From an uncultured Phycisphaerales bacterium (GTDB lineage: Bacteria > Planctomycetota > Phycisphaerae > Phycisphaerales > UBA1924): a DNA stretch of 6,270 bases. Position 1 is the first letter of the stretch. The number at the start of each line of letters is the position of its first letter. Below the pieces are notes generated by a model. The model worked only from the letters and a program-made list of their open reading frames with translations. It searched no databases and was not told the origin of the DNA. The stretch is taken from contig CALAFV010000536.1 of assembly GCA_937891445.1 (NCBI GenBank), positions 1 to 6,270 on the forward strand. The letters are read 5' to 3'. A program made the position numbers and the translations under genes. Shown piece after piece: positions 1 through 4,937 of this stretch.

Positions 1-407
1 ACTGCCGCTTTGCGGATGGGCGTGGCGCGGCCGTCGTGATTTCGGATCAGGCGGGGCGGTGGAACCGGTCACTGATGCTCGTTGGGCCTGGGGGGCGGAT
101 CCGCGTGTACGACGATGGGTTCGAGTGGGTGGCGCCGGATGGCGCGCGGGTCGATGCCTCGCGCGCTCTCGGGGCCTCGCGGGCTTCGGACGCCGTCGGC
201 TCCGCTGCGGGCGGGGCCGCGCCGGGGCGCAGCGCGGCGGTGATCGCCGAGGCGCTGGAGCGGTACCTTGGCGGGCGCGAGGGGACGGTGCCGCCGCTGG
301 ACAGCGGGCGGGTGCTGGCGATGGCGGGGGCGGCGCTGCTCAGCGCGCGGACCGGGGAGGGGGAGTCGCCGGCGACGATCGCGCGGATGGCGTCGCTGGC
401 GGGGTGA
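1..407 (+). CDS. Probable Gfo/Idh/MocA-family oxidoreductase, C-terminal end only
   Basis: The frame is open from base 3 to a TGA at 405-407, giving 134 residues with no stop at the left edge, so the gene starts outside the window. A GTG at 36 could be read as a start, but the residues before it (CRFADGRGAAVV) run smoothly into the fold, so I treat this as a truncated gene. The visible part matches the end of the Gfo/Idh/MocA C-terminal sheet domain: an ADG...AVVISD strand, then W-N-R-S-L-M-L-V-G-P-G-G-R-I-R-V, where a Trp-Arg strand and a G-x-x-G turn are typical, and a final helix L-A-M-A-G-A-A-L-L-S-A-R-T-G-E, like the 'A-x-x-S-A-x-T-G' helix that closes these NAD(P)-dependent sugar or inositol dehydrogenases. 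The Rossmann domain and the catalytic residues lie outside the window, so the substrate cannot be named. An Ala/Gly-rich stretch between strand and helix looks like a loop. The family call rests on the tail alone. Confidence 0.62.
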   Translation, partial: CRFADGRGAAVVISDQAGRWNRSLMLVGPGGRIRVYDDGFEWVAPDGARVDASRALGASRASDAVGSAAGGAAPGRSAAVIAEALERYLGGREGTVPPLDSGRVLAMAGAALLSARTGEGESPATIARMASLAG

Positions 408-450
408 GTTTGTCCACAACGTAAGGGCAGGTGGGACAAGCACTTGAGCA

Positions 451-473
451 CAGGTGCCGAGAACTGGCACTTG
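451..473 (+). repeat. Small inverted repeat (hairpin) after the oxidoreductase gene
   Basis: CAGGTGCC (451-458) and GGCACTTG (466-473) pair over 8 positions with one G-T wobble and a 7-base loop. It lies 44 bases after the oxidoreductase stop and just before the promoter candidate for the lipoprotein gene. No clear T-run follows, only mixed T-rich sequence, so it could be a weak terminator, an operator, or chance. Confidence 0.3.
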
Positions 474-477
474 CCTG

Positions 478-505
478 TTGCGTGTTTGTTCGGTTTTGGT
501 ATGCT
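478..505 (+). promoter_or_regulatory. Candidate sigma70-type promoter for the lipoprotein gene
   Basis: TTGCGT (478-483) and TATGCT (500-505) are separated by 16 bases. The -10 box is preceded by TGG, an extended -10 (TGn) element. The region is clearly more T-rich than the coding DNA around it. A start near 512-514 would leave a leader of about 25 bases containing the GGAGGG ribosome site before the ATG at 539. This is the best-looking promoter on the plus strand, but it is a pattern match only. Confidence 0.5.
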
Positions 506-538
506 GACTCCGAACGTTCACCGATCGGAGGGCTGTCC

Positions 539-1102
539 ATGTCCCGGCTCATCGTGCTGTCCCTGGCTGTCCTGCTTGCGGGCCTGTGCGGCGGGTGCGT
601 CTCGACGCCGCCGGAGGTGATCAAACTGCACGCGAAGCAGGCGATGCTCCTGAACGAACTGGAGCGTTCGCACCTGGCGCTGCTGGAGGCGTACATCGAG
701 GAGAAACTTTCGAGTTTCGAGCGGTTCTACTTCGAGACATACGGCCCCCGCTACCGGGCGAACTGGCTTGCGGCATTCGAGCAGCAGCACGGGCGGCCGT
801 ATGACGAGGAACGCGACTTCCCGCTGCTGTACAACGACCTGGTCGCCGAGTACCAGGAGCGGATCGAGCCGATCCAGAGTCTGCGGCGGGAACTCACGGC
901 GGCGGTGCGCGCCGCGTACGCGGACATGGCGGTGGCGCACAGCGTCACGGGCGACTGGATCGAGTCGGTGCAGAGCCTCAGCGGGTCGCAGCGGCGCACC
1001 GCGGACACGGTGCTGGGAGCGGTCAACCCATCGCTGAGCGTTGAGGCGATCGACGAGCAGATCGATCGGCTGCGCCGGCTTCTGGACGGCAAGGAGGAGT
1101 GA
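539..1102 (+). CDS. Probable lipoprotein of unknown function, helical
   Basis: I do not recognise this 187-residue protein. The ATG at 539 is chosen because GGAGGG (527-532) lies 6 bases upstream and because it begins a typical export signal: S-R, a hydrophobic core L-I-V-L-S-L-A-V-L-L-A-G-L, then C-G-G-C with Cys20 as the likely lipidated residue. The frame is open upstream to a GTG at 431, but that extension adds an unlikely sequence ahead of the signal. The lipobox is imperfect, because -3 is Cys17 rather than Leu/Val/Ile. The mature part is charged and rich in Glu, Arg, Leu and Ala and is probably mostly helix: residues 25-66 have long helical character, an aromatic stretch (RFYFETYGPRYRANW) lies near 62-76, and the end (168-183) is amphipathic. 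No catalytic motif is visible. It is followed after 5 bases by a small gene, so the two are probably made together. Likely location is the periplasmic face of a membrane. Confidence 0.72.
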   Translation: MSRLIVLSLAVLLAGLCGGCVSTPPEVIKLHAKQAMLLNELERSHLALLEAYIEEKLSSFERFYFETYGPRYRANWLAAFEQQHGRPYDEERDFPLLYNDLVAEYQERIEPIQSLRRELTAAVRAAYADMAVAHSVTGDWIESVQSLSGSQRRTADTVLGAVNPSLSVEAIDEQIDRLRRLLDGKEE

Positions 1103-1107
1103 GCGCC

Positions 1108-1371
1108 ATGGCGAAGAAGAGCAGCGTGGGGCAGGCGGCGTCGCAGGTCACGCGGCAGGAACTGGCGACGCAGTTGGCGGCGGCGACGCGGTTGTCGGTG
1201 GCGGACATCGAAGACCTGTTCCCCCGGCAGGCGGACCAGGCGGCGCTGCTGGAGTTGGTCAACGTCGTGAAAAGTGCCGCGAGCGAGAACGCGGCCAAGG
1301 CGGCGATCACGTCGCGGATCGACGACTTCGCCAGGGTGCTGGTGAAGATCGTTAAGCACGTTGTCGTGTAG
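1108..1371 (+). CDS. Small helical protein of unknown function (87 aa)
   Basis: I do not recognise this protein. The ATG at 1108 is preferred: AAGGAGGAG (1091-1099), inside the end of the previous gene, leaves 10 bases after GGAGG. The overlapping GTG at 1099 is in frame but only one base from that ribosome site, too close to use. The sequence starts with a basic M-A-K-K and has no signal peptide, so it is probably cytoplasmic. Residues 15-27 and 43-60 look like Ala-rich helices, joined by S-V-A-D-I-E-D-L-F-P-R. The end (69-87) is an amphipathic to hydrophobic helix ending I-V-K-H-V-V-V. No DNA-binding or enzyme motif is evident. Overlap of its ribosome site with the lipoprotein gene and the 5-base gap point to coupled translation. 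A short gene tied to a lipoprotein could encode a partner or regulator, but nothing in the sequence shows which. Confidence 0.7.
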   Translation: MAKKSSVGQAASQVTRQELATQLAAATRLSVADIEDLFPRQADQAALLELVNVVKSAASENAAKAAITSRIDDFARVLVKIVKHVVV

Positions 1372-1397
1372 CGCATGCGGGCGGCCGCCGCGCGGCG

Positions 1398-1423
1398 AGC
1401 GGGTCCGCGCGGCGCAACCCGCT
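1398..1423. repeat. Inverted repeat between convergent genes
   Basis: AGCGGGT (1398-1404) and ACCCGCT (1417-1423) form a perfect 7-bp stem around a 12-base GC-rich loop that can itself fold. It lies between the plus-strand small gene (stop at 1371) and the end of the convergent CBS gene, whose stop codon it touches. Position suggests a two-way transcription end, but neither strand has a T-run after the stem, so it is not a standard intrinsic terminator. Confidence 0.3.
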
Positions 1424-1883
1424 ACCCCCTCGTGATGTATTCCTCGAGGACGGTGATCGTCTGCATGAGCGACTCGGTCTCGAAGGCGTTGAGGTCGCCG
1501 ATGGAGATCAGGCCGACGAGCCGGCCGTCGTCGAGCACGGGGATGTGGCGGATGCGGCGGTGGCGCATGAGGTTCTTGAGTTCCGCCAGCGGGGTGCGTC
1601 GGGTGCAGTAGACCACGTGGGGGGTCATGACGTCGCCGACGCGGGTGGTGCGAGGGTCTCGCTCGGCGGCGACGACCCGCATCAGCACGTCGCGCTCGGT
1701 GAACATGCCGACGACCTGTCGCAGCCCGCCGCCTGCTCCGTCGCCGCCCCGCTCGTCCACGACGACCAGCGCCCCGATCCGCCGCAGGTTCATCTCTCGC
1801 GCGGCCTCGAGAACCGTGTTCTCCGGCCGGATAGTGACGACCTCGAACCCCTTCAGACGCAGGACCTCCGTGGCGGTGGACAT
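1422..1883 (-). CDS. Two-CBS-domain (Bateman module) protein
   Basis: This is a stand-alone CBS pair of 153 residues with no attached enzyme or transporter domain. CBS1 covers roughly residues 10-75 and CBS2 roughly 86-150. Each ends with the G-h-h-T/S-x-x-D motif that in this family contacts the ribose and phosphate of adenine nucleotides: G59-M-F-T62-E-R-D65 and G124-L-I-S127-I-G-D130. V-G-D-V-M-T (82-87) is the usual opening of the second repeat. Such modules sense AMP, ATP, SAM or related ligands; the ligand and partner here are unknown. The start is well supported: AAGGAG lies 7 bases before the ATG, and a promoter candidate is at 1917-1945. A Gly-rich loop (E-R-G-G-D-G-A-G-G-G) interrupts CBS1 between two strands, which looks like a tolerated loop insertion. 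It lies downstream of tyrS on the same strand, but the 173-base gap and own promoter argue for separate expression. Confidence 0.9.
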   Translation of the reverse strand: MSTATEVLRLKGFEVVTIRPENTVLEAAREMNLRRIGALVVVDERGGDGAGGGLRQVVGMFTERDVLMRVVAAERDPRTTRVGDVMTPHVVYCTRRTPLAELKNLMRHRRIRHIPVLDDGRLVGLISIGDLNAFETESLMQTITVLEEYITRG

Positions 1884-1916
1884 TCGGCGGCTCCTTGCTC
1901 GGGTTGTCGATGGTCC

Positions 1917-1945
1917 ACTATGCGCCGTTGGCGAGCGGCGTTCAA
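1917..1945 (-). promoter_or_regulatory. Candidate sigma70-type promoter for the CBS-domain gene
   Basis: On the minus strand TTGAAC (1945-1940) and CATAGT (1922-1917) are separated by exactly 17 bases; each matches 4 of 6 consensus positions. A start near 1910 gives a leader of about 27 bases holding AAGGAG (1896-1891). Spacing and place fit well, but this is a pattern match. The rest of the 1884-2056 gap shows only a short hairpin at 2042-2057. Confidence 0.42.
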
Positions 1946-2041
1946 GGGGGTTGCGGCGGATTCACACGGTGGGCGGCGCGATGAGGGTTCCGCGCGTCCA
2001 GCGGGCGCACGATCGCCGCGGGGCGAGATGTGGCTGCTTTC

Positions 2042-2057
2042 ATCCCGCGAGCGGGGT
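2042..2057 (-). repeat. Short hairpin at the tyrS stop codon
   Basis: ATCCCG and CGGGGT form a 6-bp stem (one G-T pair) with a CGAG tetraloop on the plus strand. On the minus strand it begins right at the tyrS stop. No T-run follows in the tyrS direction, so it may help end or protect the tyrS message but does not qualify as an intrinsic terminator. Confidence 0.25.
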
Positions 2058-3403
2058 CACTCCCACCGCGTGACGTGCCAGGTCTTCTTGCCGCGGCGCA
2101 GCGCGATGATGCGGCCATGGAGAAGGTCGGCCGTGGTGAGGCGGGCGTCGGGCGCGGCTTTGCGGCCGTTGATGGAGATGGCGCCCTCCGAGAGATACTG
2201 CCGCGCCTGGCTCTTGCTCTGGGCGATGCTCGTCTGCGGGAGCAGTTCGACCAGCGACAGTCCCTCGCCCTCGAGTGCCGAGCGCGGGTGCGACGAACTG
2301 GGCGCGGCGGCGAGGACCTCGTCGAGCGTCCGCTCGGGGAGCGAGGCCAGGTCGCCGGAGAAGAGCGCCTTGGCCGCGGCCTCGGCGGCCTCACGCTCGG
2401 TGCGGCCGTGGACCAGGTCGGTGACCTCGTTGGCCAGCACGCGGTGGGCTTCGCGGGCGCCGGGGTTGGCGGCGTGGCGGGCCTCCAGGTCCTCGATCTG
2501 CTCGTGGGGGAGGAGCGTGAAGATGCGGAGGTACCGCGGCACGTCCGCGTCGGCGGTGTTGAGCCAGAACTGGTGGAAGGCGTACGGGCTGGTGCGCTCG
2601 GCCGTGAGCCAGATCGCGCCGGCCTCCGTCTTGCCGAACTTGCCGCCGTCGGCCTTGGTGACCAGGGGGGCGGTGAGGCCGAAGACCACGTCTTCGTGTG
2701 CGGCCTGCGGGTCGGCGGCGGGGCCGGCCTCGGCCGCGCGGAGGCGGCGGATGAGGTCGATGCCGGCGACGATGTTGCCCCACTGGTCGCTGCCGCCCAT
2801 CTGGAGCGTGACGCCGTGGTTGCGGTAGAGGTGGGCGAAGTCGTAGGCCTGGAGGATCATGTAACTGAACTCGGTGTAACTGATCCCCTGGTCGCGGCCG
2901 TGGAGTCGCTCGCGGACGGACTCCTTCTGGATCATCATGTTGCCCGAGAAGGGCTTGCCGACGTCGCGCAGGACCTGGAGGAAGCCGAGTTTGCCGAGCC
3001 AGTCGAGGTTGTTGAGGATGACGGCGCGGTTGGAGAGGCCTTCGGAGAAGTCGAGGATGCGGCCGAAGATCCGCATCTGGCTCTCGACGTTGGCCCGGAC
3101 GCGCTCCTCGGTCTGGAGTTCACGCTCGGCGGACTTGCCGGAGGGATCGCCGATGAGCCCGGTGCCGCCGCCGGCGACGACGACGGGCATGTGCCCGGCG
3201 AGTTGGAGGCGTCGCAGGAGGATGATCGGCACGAGGTTGCCGATGGTCAGCGAGTCGCTGGTGGGGTCGAAGCCGACGTAGCCGCGGCGGGGGGAACGTG
3301 CCGGATCGGCCAGGTGCGCGCGGAGGGCCTCCTCGTGCGTGACCTGATGGATCAGGCCGCGCCAGCGGAGGTCGTCGAGGAAGTGAGGGGTTTGAGCGGC
3401 CAT
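2057..3403 (-). CDS. tyrS: Tyrosyl-tRNA synthetase
   Basis: This class I enzyme joins tyrosine to tRNA-Tyr in the cytoplasm using ATP. At 448 residues it is slightly longer than the roughly 420-430 usual for bacterial TyrS. From the N-terminus one sees Y42-V-G-F-D-P-T (tyrosine/ATP site), T53-I-G-N56 at the HIGH position, G-G-G-T-G-L-I-G-D-P-S-G (78-89), Y-T-E-F-S-Y (176-181) and Q-A-Y-D-F (185-189) in the tyrosine pocket, and G-G-S-D-Q-W-G-N (203-210). The KMSKS-equivalent loop is K255-F-G-K-T259, as in E. coli-type TyrS. An S4-like RNA-binding domain fills about 385-446, ending L-R-R-G-K-K-T-W. Both histidines of HIGH are replaced (T53, N56). A loop of about 18 residues (221-238, Ala-rich) is inserted before V-F-G-L-T. 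The ATG at 3403 gives the expected N-terminus (R-G-L-I-H-Q-V-T), but no AGGAG-like ribosome site precedes it. No T-box leader fits in the 57-base gap upstream. Confidence 0.97.
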   Translation of the reverse strand: MAAQTPHFLDDLRWRGLIHQVTHEEALRAHLADPARSPRRGYVGFDPTSDSLTIGNLVPIILLRRLQLAGHMPVVVAGGGTGLIGDPSGKSAERELQTEERVRANVESQMRIFGRILDFSEGLSNRAVILNNLDWLGKLGFLQVLRDVGKPFSGNMMIQKESVRERLHGRDQGISYTEFSYMILQAYDFAHLYRNHGVTLQMGGSDQWGNIVAGIDLIRRLRAAEAGPAADPQAAHEDVVFGLTAPLVTKADGGKFGKTEAGAIWLTAERTSPYAFHQFWLNTADADVPRYLRIFTLLPHEQIEDLEARHAANPGAREAHRVLANEVTDLVHGRTEREAAEAAAKALFSGDLASLPERTLDEVLAAAPSSSHPRSALEGEGLSLVELLPQTSIAQSKSQARQYLSEGAISINGRKAAPDARLTTADLLHGRIIALRRGKKTWHVTRWE

Positions 3404-3416
3404 GGCCCGGAGCGTA
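3404..3416 (-). promoter_or_regulatory. tyrS: Possible extended -10 element placing the tyrS transcript start at its ATG
   Basis: On the minus strand TGC-TACGCT has the -10 box at 3416-3411, with 7 bases between it and the A of the tyrS ATG. If used, the message would be leaderless, which would explain the absent ribosome site. No -35 match is present 16-17 bases further up, where the sequence is part of a GC palindrome. Low confidence. Confidence 0.25.
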
Positions 3417-3431
3417 GCAGCGTGGGGGCAC

Positions 3432-3456
3432 GGCGGGCCAGCCCGCCCGGGCGGGC
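3432..3456 (-). repeat. Alternating GC-rich inverted repeats between the small membrane protein gene and tyrS
   Basis: Three arms alternate: GGCGGGC (3432-3438), GCCCGCC (3441-3447) and GGGCGGGC (3449-3456). The last two form a perfect 16-base palindrome at 3441-3456, and the first two form a 6-bp stem with a CCAG tetraloop. The middle arm can therefore pair with either neighbour, giving two exclusive folds. It begins 4 bases after the stop of the upstream gene, so a terminator role is natural, but there is no T-run. Confidence 0.5.
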
Positions 3457-3460
3457 GAGA

Positions 3461-3787
3461 CTACTCCTCGACGCGGACGCGGAAGTCGATGGGCTGGCCG
3501 GACGCGAGGCTGTCGACCACCTCCCGGACCGCCGCGAGGTCCTCATCGAACTGGACGATCCCCTCGACGATCACCGTCTGCCCATCCGCCGCGACATAGG
3601 CGGAGACCTCGCCGAAGCGATCGGGATCGGCGGCGAACCGGTCCGTGACCGTGGCGGCGGCGATCTCGGCCGGCGAGGTGGGCTTGTACGCCGGTGGTCT
3701 GTCCACGACGTTGGCGATGGAGAGCCCCAGCGCGACGGTCGAGATGGTGACCAGCGCGCCAGCCTTGATCAGCGTCTTGCGTTCCAT
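3461..3787 (-). CDS. Small membrane-anchored protein, possibly BON-like
   Basis: This 108-residue protein has a short basic start (M-E-R-K), one hydrophobic segment at about residues 6-28 without a lipobox or clear signal-peptidase site, and then an outside domain. It is therefore probably an inner-membrane protein with a periplasmic tail. The tail runs helix (41-52), strand (61-66), strand (71-78), helix (82-95), strand (101-107), with G76 in I-V-E-G-I-V. That order and the V-x-G-x-V turn resemble BON domains, which occur in envelope proteins, but the match is by eye and weak. Its ATG lies 15 bases after the prepilin-like gene's TGA with no clear ribosome site, suggesting expression from the same transcript by reinitiation. 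A role linked to the prepilin-like protein is a guess from position. The C-terminus is acidic (E-E). It is followed by a GC-rich inverted-repeat cluster. Confidence 0.68.
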   Translation of the reverse strand: MERKTLIKAGALVTISTVALGLSIANVVDRPPAYKPTSPAEIAAATVTDRFAADPDRFGEVSAYVAADGQTVIVEGIVQFDEDLAAVREVVDSLASGQPIDFRVRVEE

Positions 3788-3802
3788 TCTGTGCAGCGGC
3801 TT

Positions 3803-4807
3803 TCAGCGGTCGCGGGTGGGGTGCGGGGTCCAGTTGTCGCCGCGGGCTCGGTTGGCCCAGTAGCGCATGCTGCGGAGTTGCTGGACTTTCTTGTCGGCCT
3901 CGACGTGCCCGTCGACAAAGCCGACGACGGGCTTGTTGAAGTGCCGGCCGTCGAGGCTGCCCCACTTCTGGTAAGAGGTGGAATAGGGGTTGAACTCCTC
4001 GGTCGGCGAGGACGTCCACCAGTTGCGGGTCTCGAGCGTCCAGTTGGCGCCGCTGCCGGAACGGACCACATACTTCGGTGCGTACAGGCGGTACCACCCG
4101 GGAATGGTGCCGCGAGAGCCCGGGTTGTCGTAGTAACTGGTCATGCCGTCGCGGTAGTGCCGGCCACGCGTCGAGGCGAAGACGATGAGTTCGAACGGGC
4201 GTTCGACTTCGGTGATCTTGTCAACGATCTGCTTGGTGCGCCATGTGTCGCTGCGGGTCGACGGCAGATTGATGGTGCCCTGGTAGATGCTGTCGCCGCC
4301 GATCCAGAGGGAGTTGTAGCCGAAGCTGGGGCTGTTCGCGAGGGCGAGTTGGAACCCGTTGGAGCCGCTTGGCGAGCTGGGCAACGTCAAAGCGTCCTTG
4401 AGCAGATCGCGGTCCAGCCACATTCCGCGCAGGTCGTAGTTGCCGACATACGGCATCAGGCGCCAGAACCAGCGCTTGCCCACCCAGTAACGGACCTCGT
4501 TGCCGTGGTGGTCGTAGGCGGGCCACTCGGTCGCGCCCGACTGCGGCGTTTCAGTCGCCGAGATGTAGCCGTGGAAAACGCCGTCCTTGTTGTCCGCGGT
4601 ATACATGGCGAACGAAAGGGTCGCCTGATGCATGACCGACATCTCGCGGATCTTCAGCGCGGTCTTGCGCGCTTCTTTCAGCGCCGGCAGCAGGATCGAG
4701 ACAAGCAGGGCGATGACGGTGATCACCACGAGCAGTTCGATCAGCGTGAAGGCGCGGCGAAGTTGGCAAGCCACAGTGGGCCGCCACGGGCGGGACAGGG
4801 TGGGCAC
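3803..4807 (-). CDS. Prepilin-type N-terminal methylation / H-X9-DG domain protein
   Basis: This is a pseudopilin-like surface or secretion protein of 334 residues. The open frame runs upstream to 5134, but the start is the GTG at 4807: GGAGG (4819-4815) lies 7 bases before it, and it yields a short leader M-P-T-L-S-R-P-W-R-P-T-V-A-C-Q-L-R-R-A. Prepilin peptidase would cut A19/F20 in R-R-A-F-T-L-I-E-L-L, with the conserved Glu at +5 (E24) and a membrane helix to about residue 42. The following K-E-A-R-K-T and A-M-Y-T-A-D-N-K-D-G are typical of the family. Residues 60-280 are rich in Trp, Tyr, Ser and Gly and show no enzyme motif. H289 followed by nine residues and D299-G300 is an exact H-X9-DG motif. 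Such proteins are numerous in Planctomycetota and usually orphan; no pilus assembly genes (ATPase, secretin, peptidase) are in view. The basic tail ends H-P-T-R-D-R. Function is unknown beyond export and processing. Confidence 0.93.
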   Translation of the reverse strand: MPTLSRPWRPTVACQLRRAFTLIELLVVITVIALLVSILLPALKEARKTALKIREMSVMHQATLSFAMYTADNKDGVFHGYISATETPQSGATEWPAYDHHGNEVRYWVGKRWFWRLMPYVGNYDLRGMWLDRDLLKDALTLPSSPSGSNGFQLALANSPSFGYNSLWIGGDSIYQGTINLPSTRSDTWRTKQIVDKITEVERPFELIVFASTRGRHYRDGMTSYYDNPGSRGTIPGWYRLYAPKYVVRSGSGANWTLETRNWWTSSPTEEFNPYSTSYQKWGSLDGRHFNKPVVGFVDGHVEADKKVQQLRSMRYWANRARGDNWTPHPTRDR

Positions 4808-4814
4808 GGGTTGA

Positions 4815-4819
4815 CCTCC
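4815..4819 (-). promoter_or_regulatory. Ribosome binding site deciding the prepilin-like gene start
   Basis: GGAGG on the minus strand with 7 bases to the GTG at 4807. It rules out the upstream in-frame starts that would give a 443-residue product, because those would lie within asd and ahead of the terminator-like hairpin. Confidence 0.8.
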
Positions 4820-4824
4820 GCAAC

Positions 4825-4856
4825 GAGACAGACAAAGAGGCGGGAGAACTCCCGCC
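4825..4856 (-). terminator. Intrinsic terminator-like hairpin after asd, ahead of the prepilin-like gene
   Basis: On the minus strand GGCGGGAG-TT-CTCCCGCC (4856-4839) forms a 7-8 bp GC stem and is followed directly by TCTTTGTCTGTCT, which is T-rich. It is the only hairpin with such a tail in the window. It lies 82 bases past the asd stop and 20 bases before the prepilin gene's GGAGG, so it may end the asd transcript. It would also fall inside the leader of any transcript from the promoter candidate at 4871-4898. Confidence 0.7.
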
Positions 4857-4870
4857 CGCAAGATGCTGCG

Positions 4871-4898
4871 AGTGTACCCGGATAGCCCCCGGCCGCAA
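4871..4898 (-). promoter_or_regulatory. Candidate sigma70-type promoter for the prepilin-like gene
   Basis: TTGCGG (4898-4893) and TACACT (4876-4871) on the minus strand are 16 bases apart. The -10 has the key TA...T positions. A start near 4863-4865 would place the terminator-like hairpin within the first 30 bases of the message. Pattern match only. Confidence 0.38.
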
Positions 4899-4937
4899 GT
4901 TCGGATGTGGAAAAGTTCCCCGAAGGTCCGGAATTCG

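Noticed and set aside
409..417. DnaA-box-like TTGTCCACA after the oxidoreductase gene, and a similar TTTTCCACA (minus strand, 4914-4906)
   Set aside because: Each differs from the consensus by one base, they stand alone and far apart, and no AT-rich unwinding region or origin genes are near.
1545..2828. A 427-codon open frame on the plus strand opposite the CBS gene and tyrS
   Set aside because: It overlaps two well-supported genes antisense and its product is Ser/Ala/Arg-rich without motifs.
3404..3460. T-box or other tRNA-sensing leader for tyrS
   Set aside because: The gap is only 57 bases, with no T-box sequence or specifier loop; only GC-rich inverted repeats are present.
2030..4885. 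A 951-codon open frame on the plus strand covering tyrS, the small membrane protein gene and the prepilin-like gene
   Set aside because: It is antisense to three genes, two of them firmly identified, and its product is a low-complexity mix of Gly, Ala, Val, Asp, Glu and Arg. High third-position GC keeps antisense frames free of stops, so this is a shadow.
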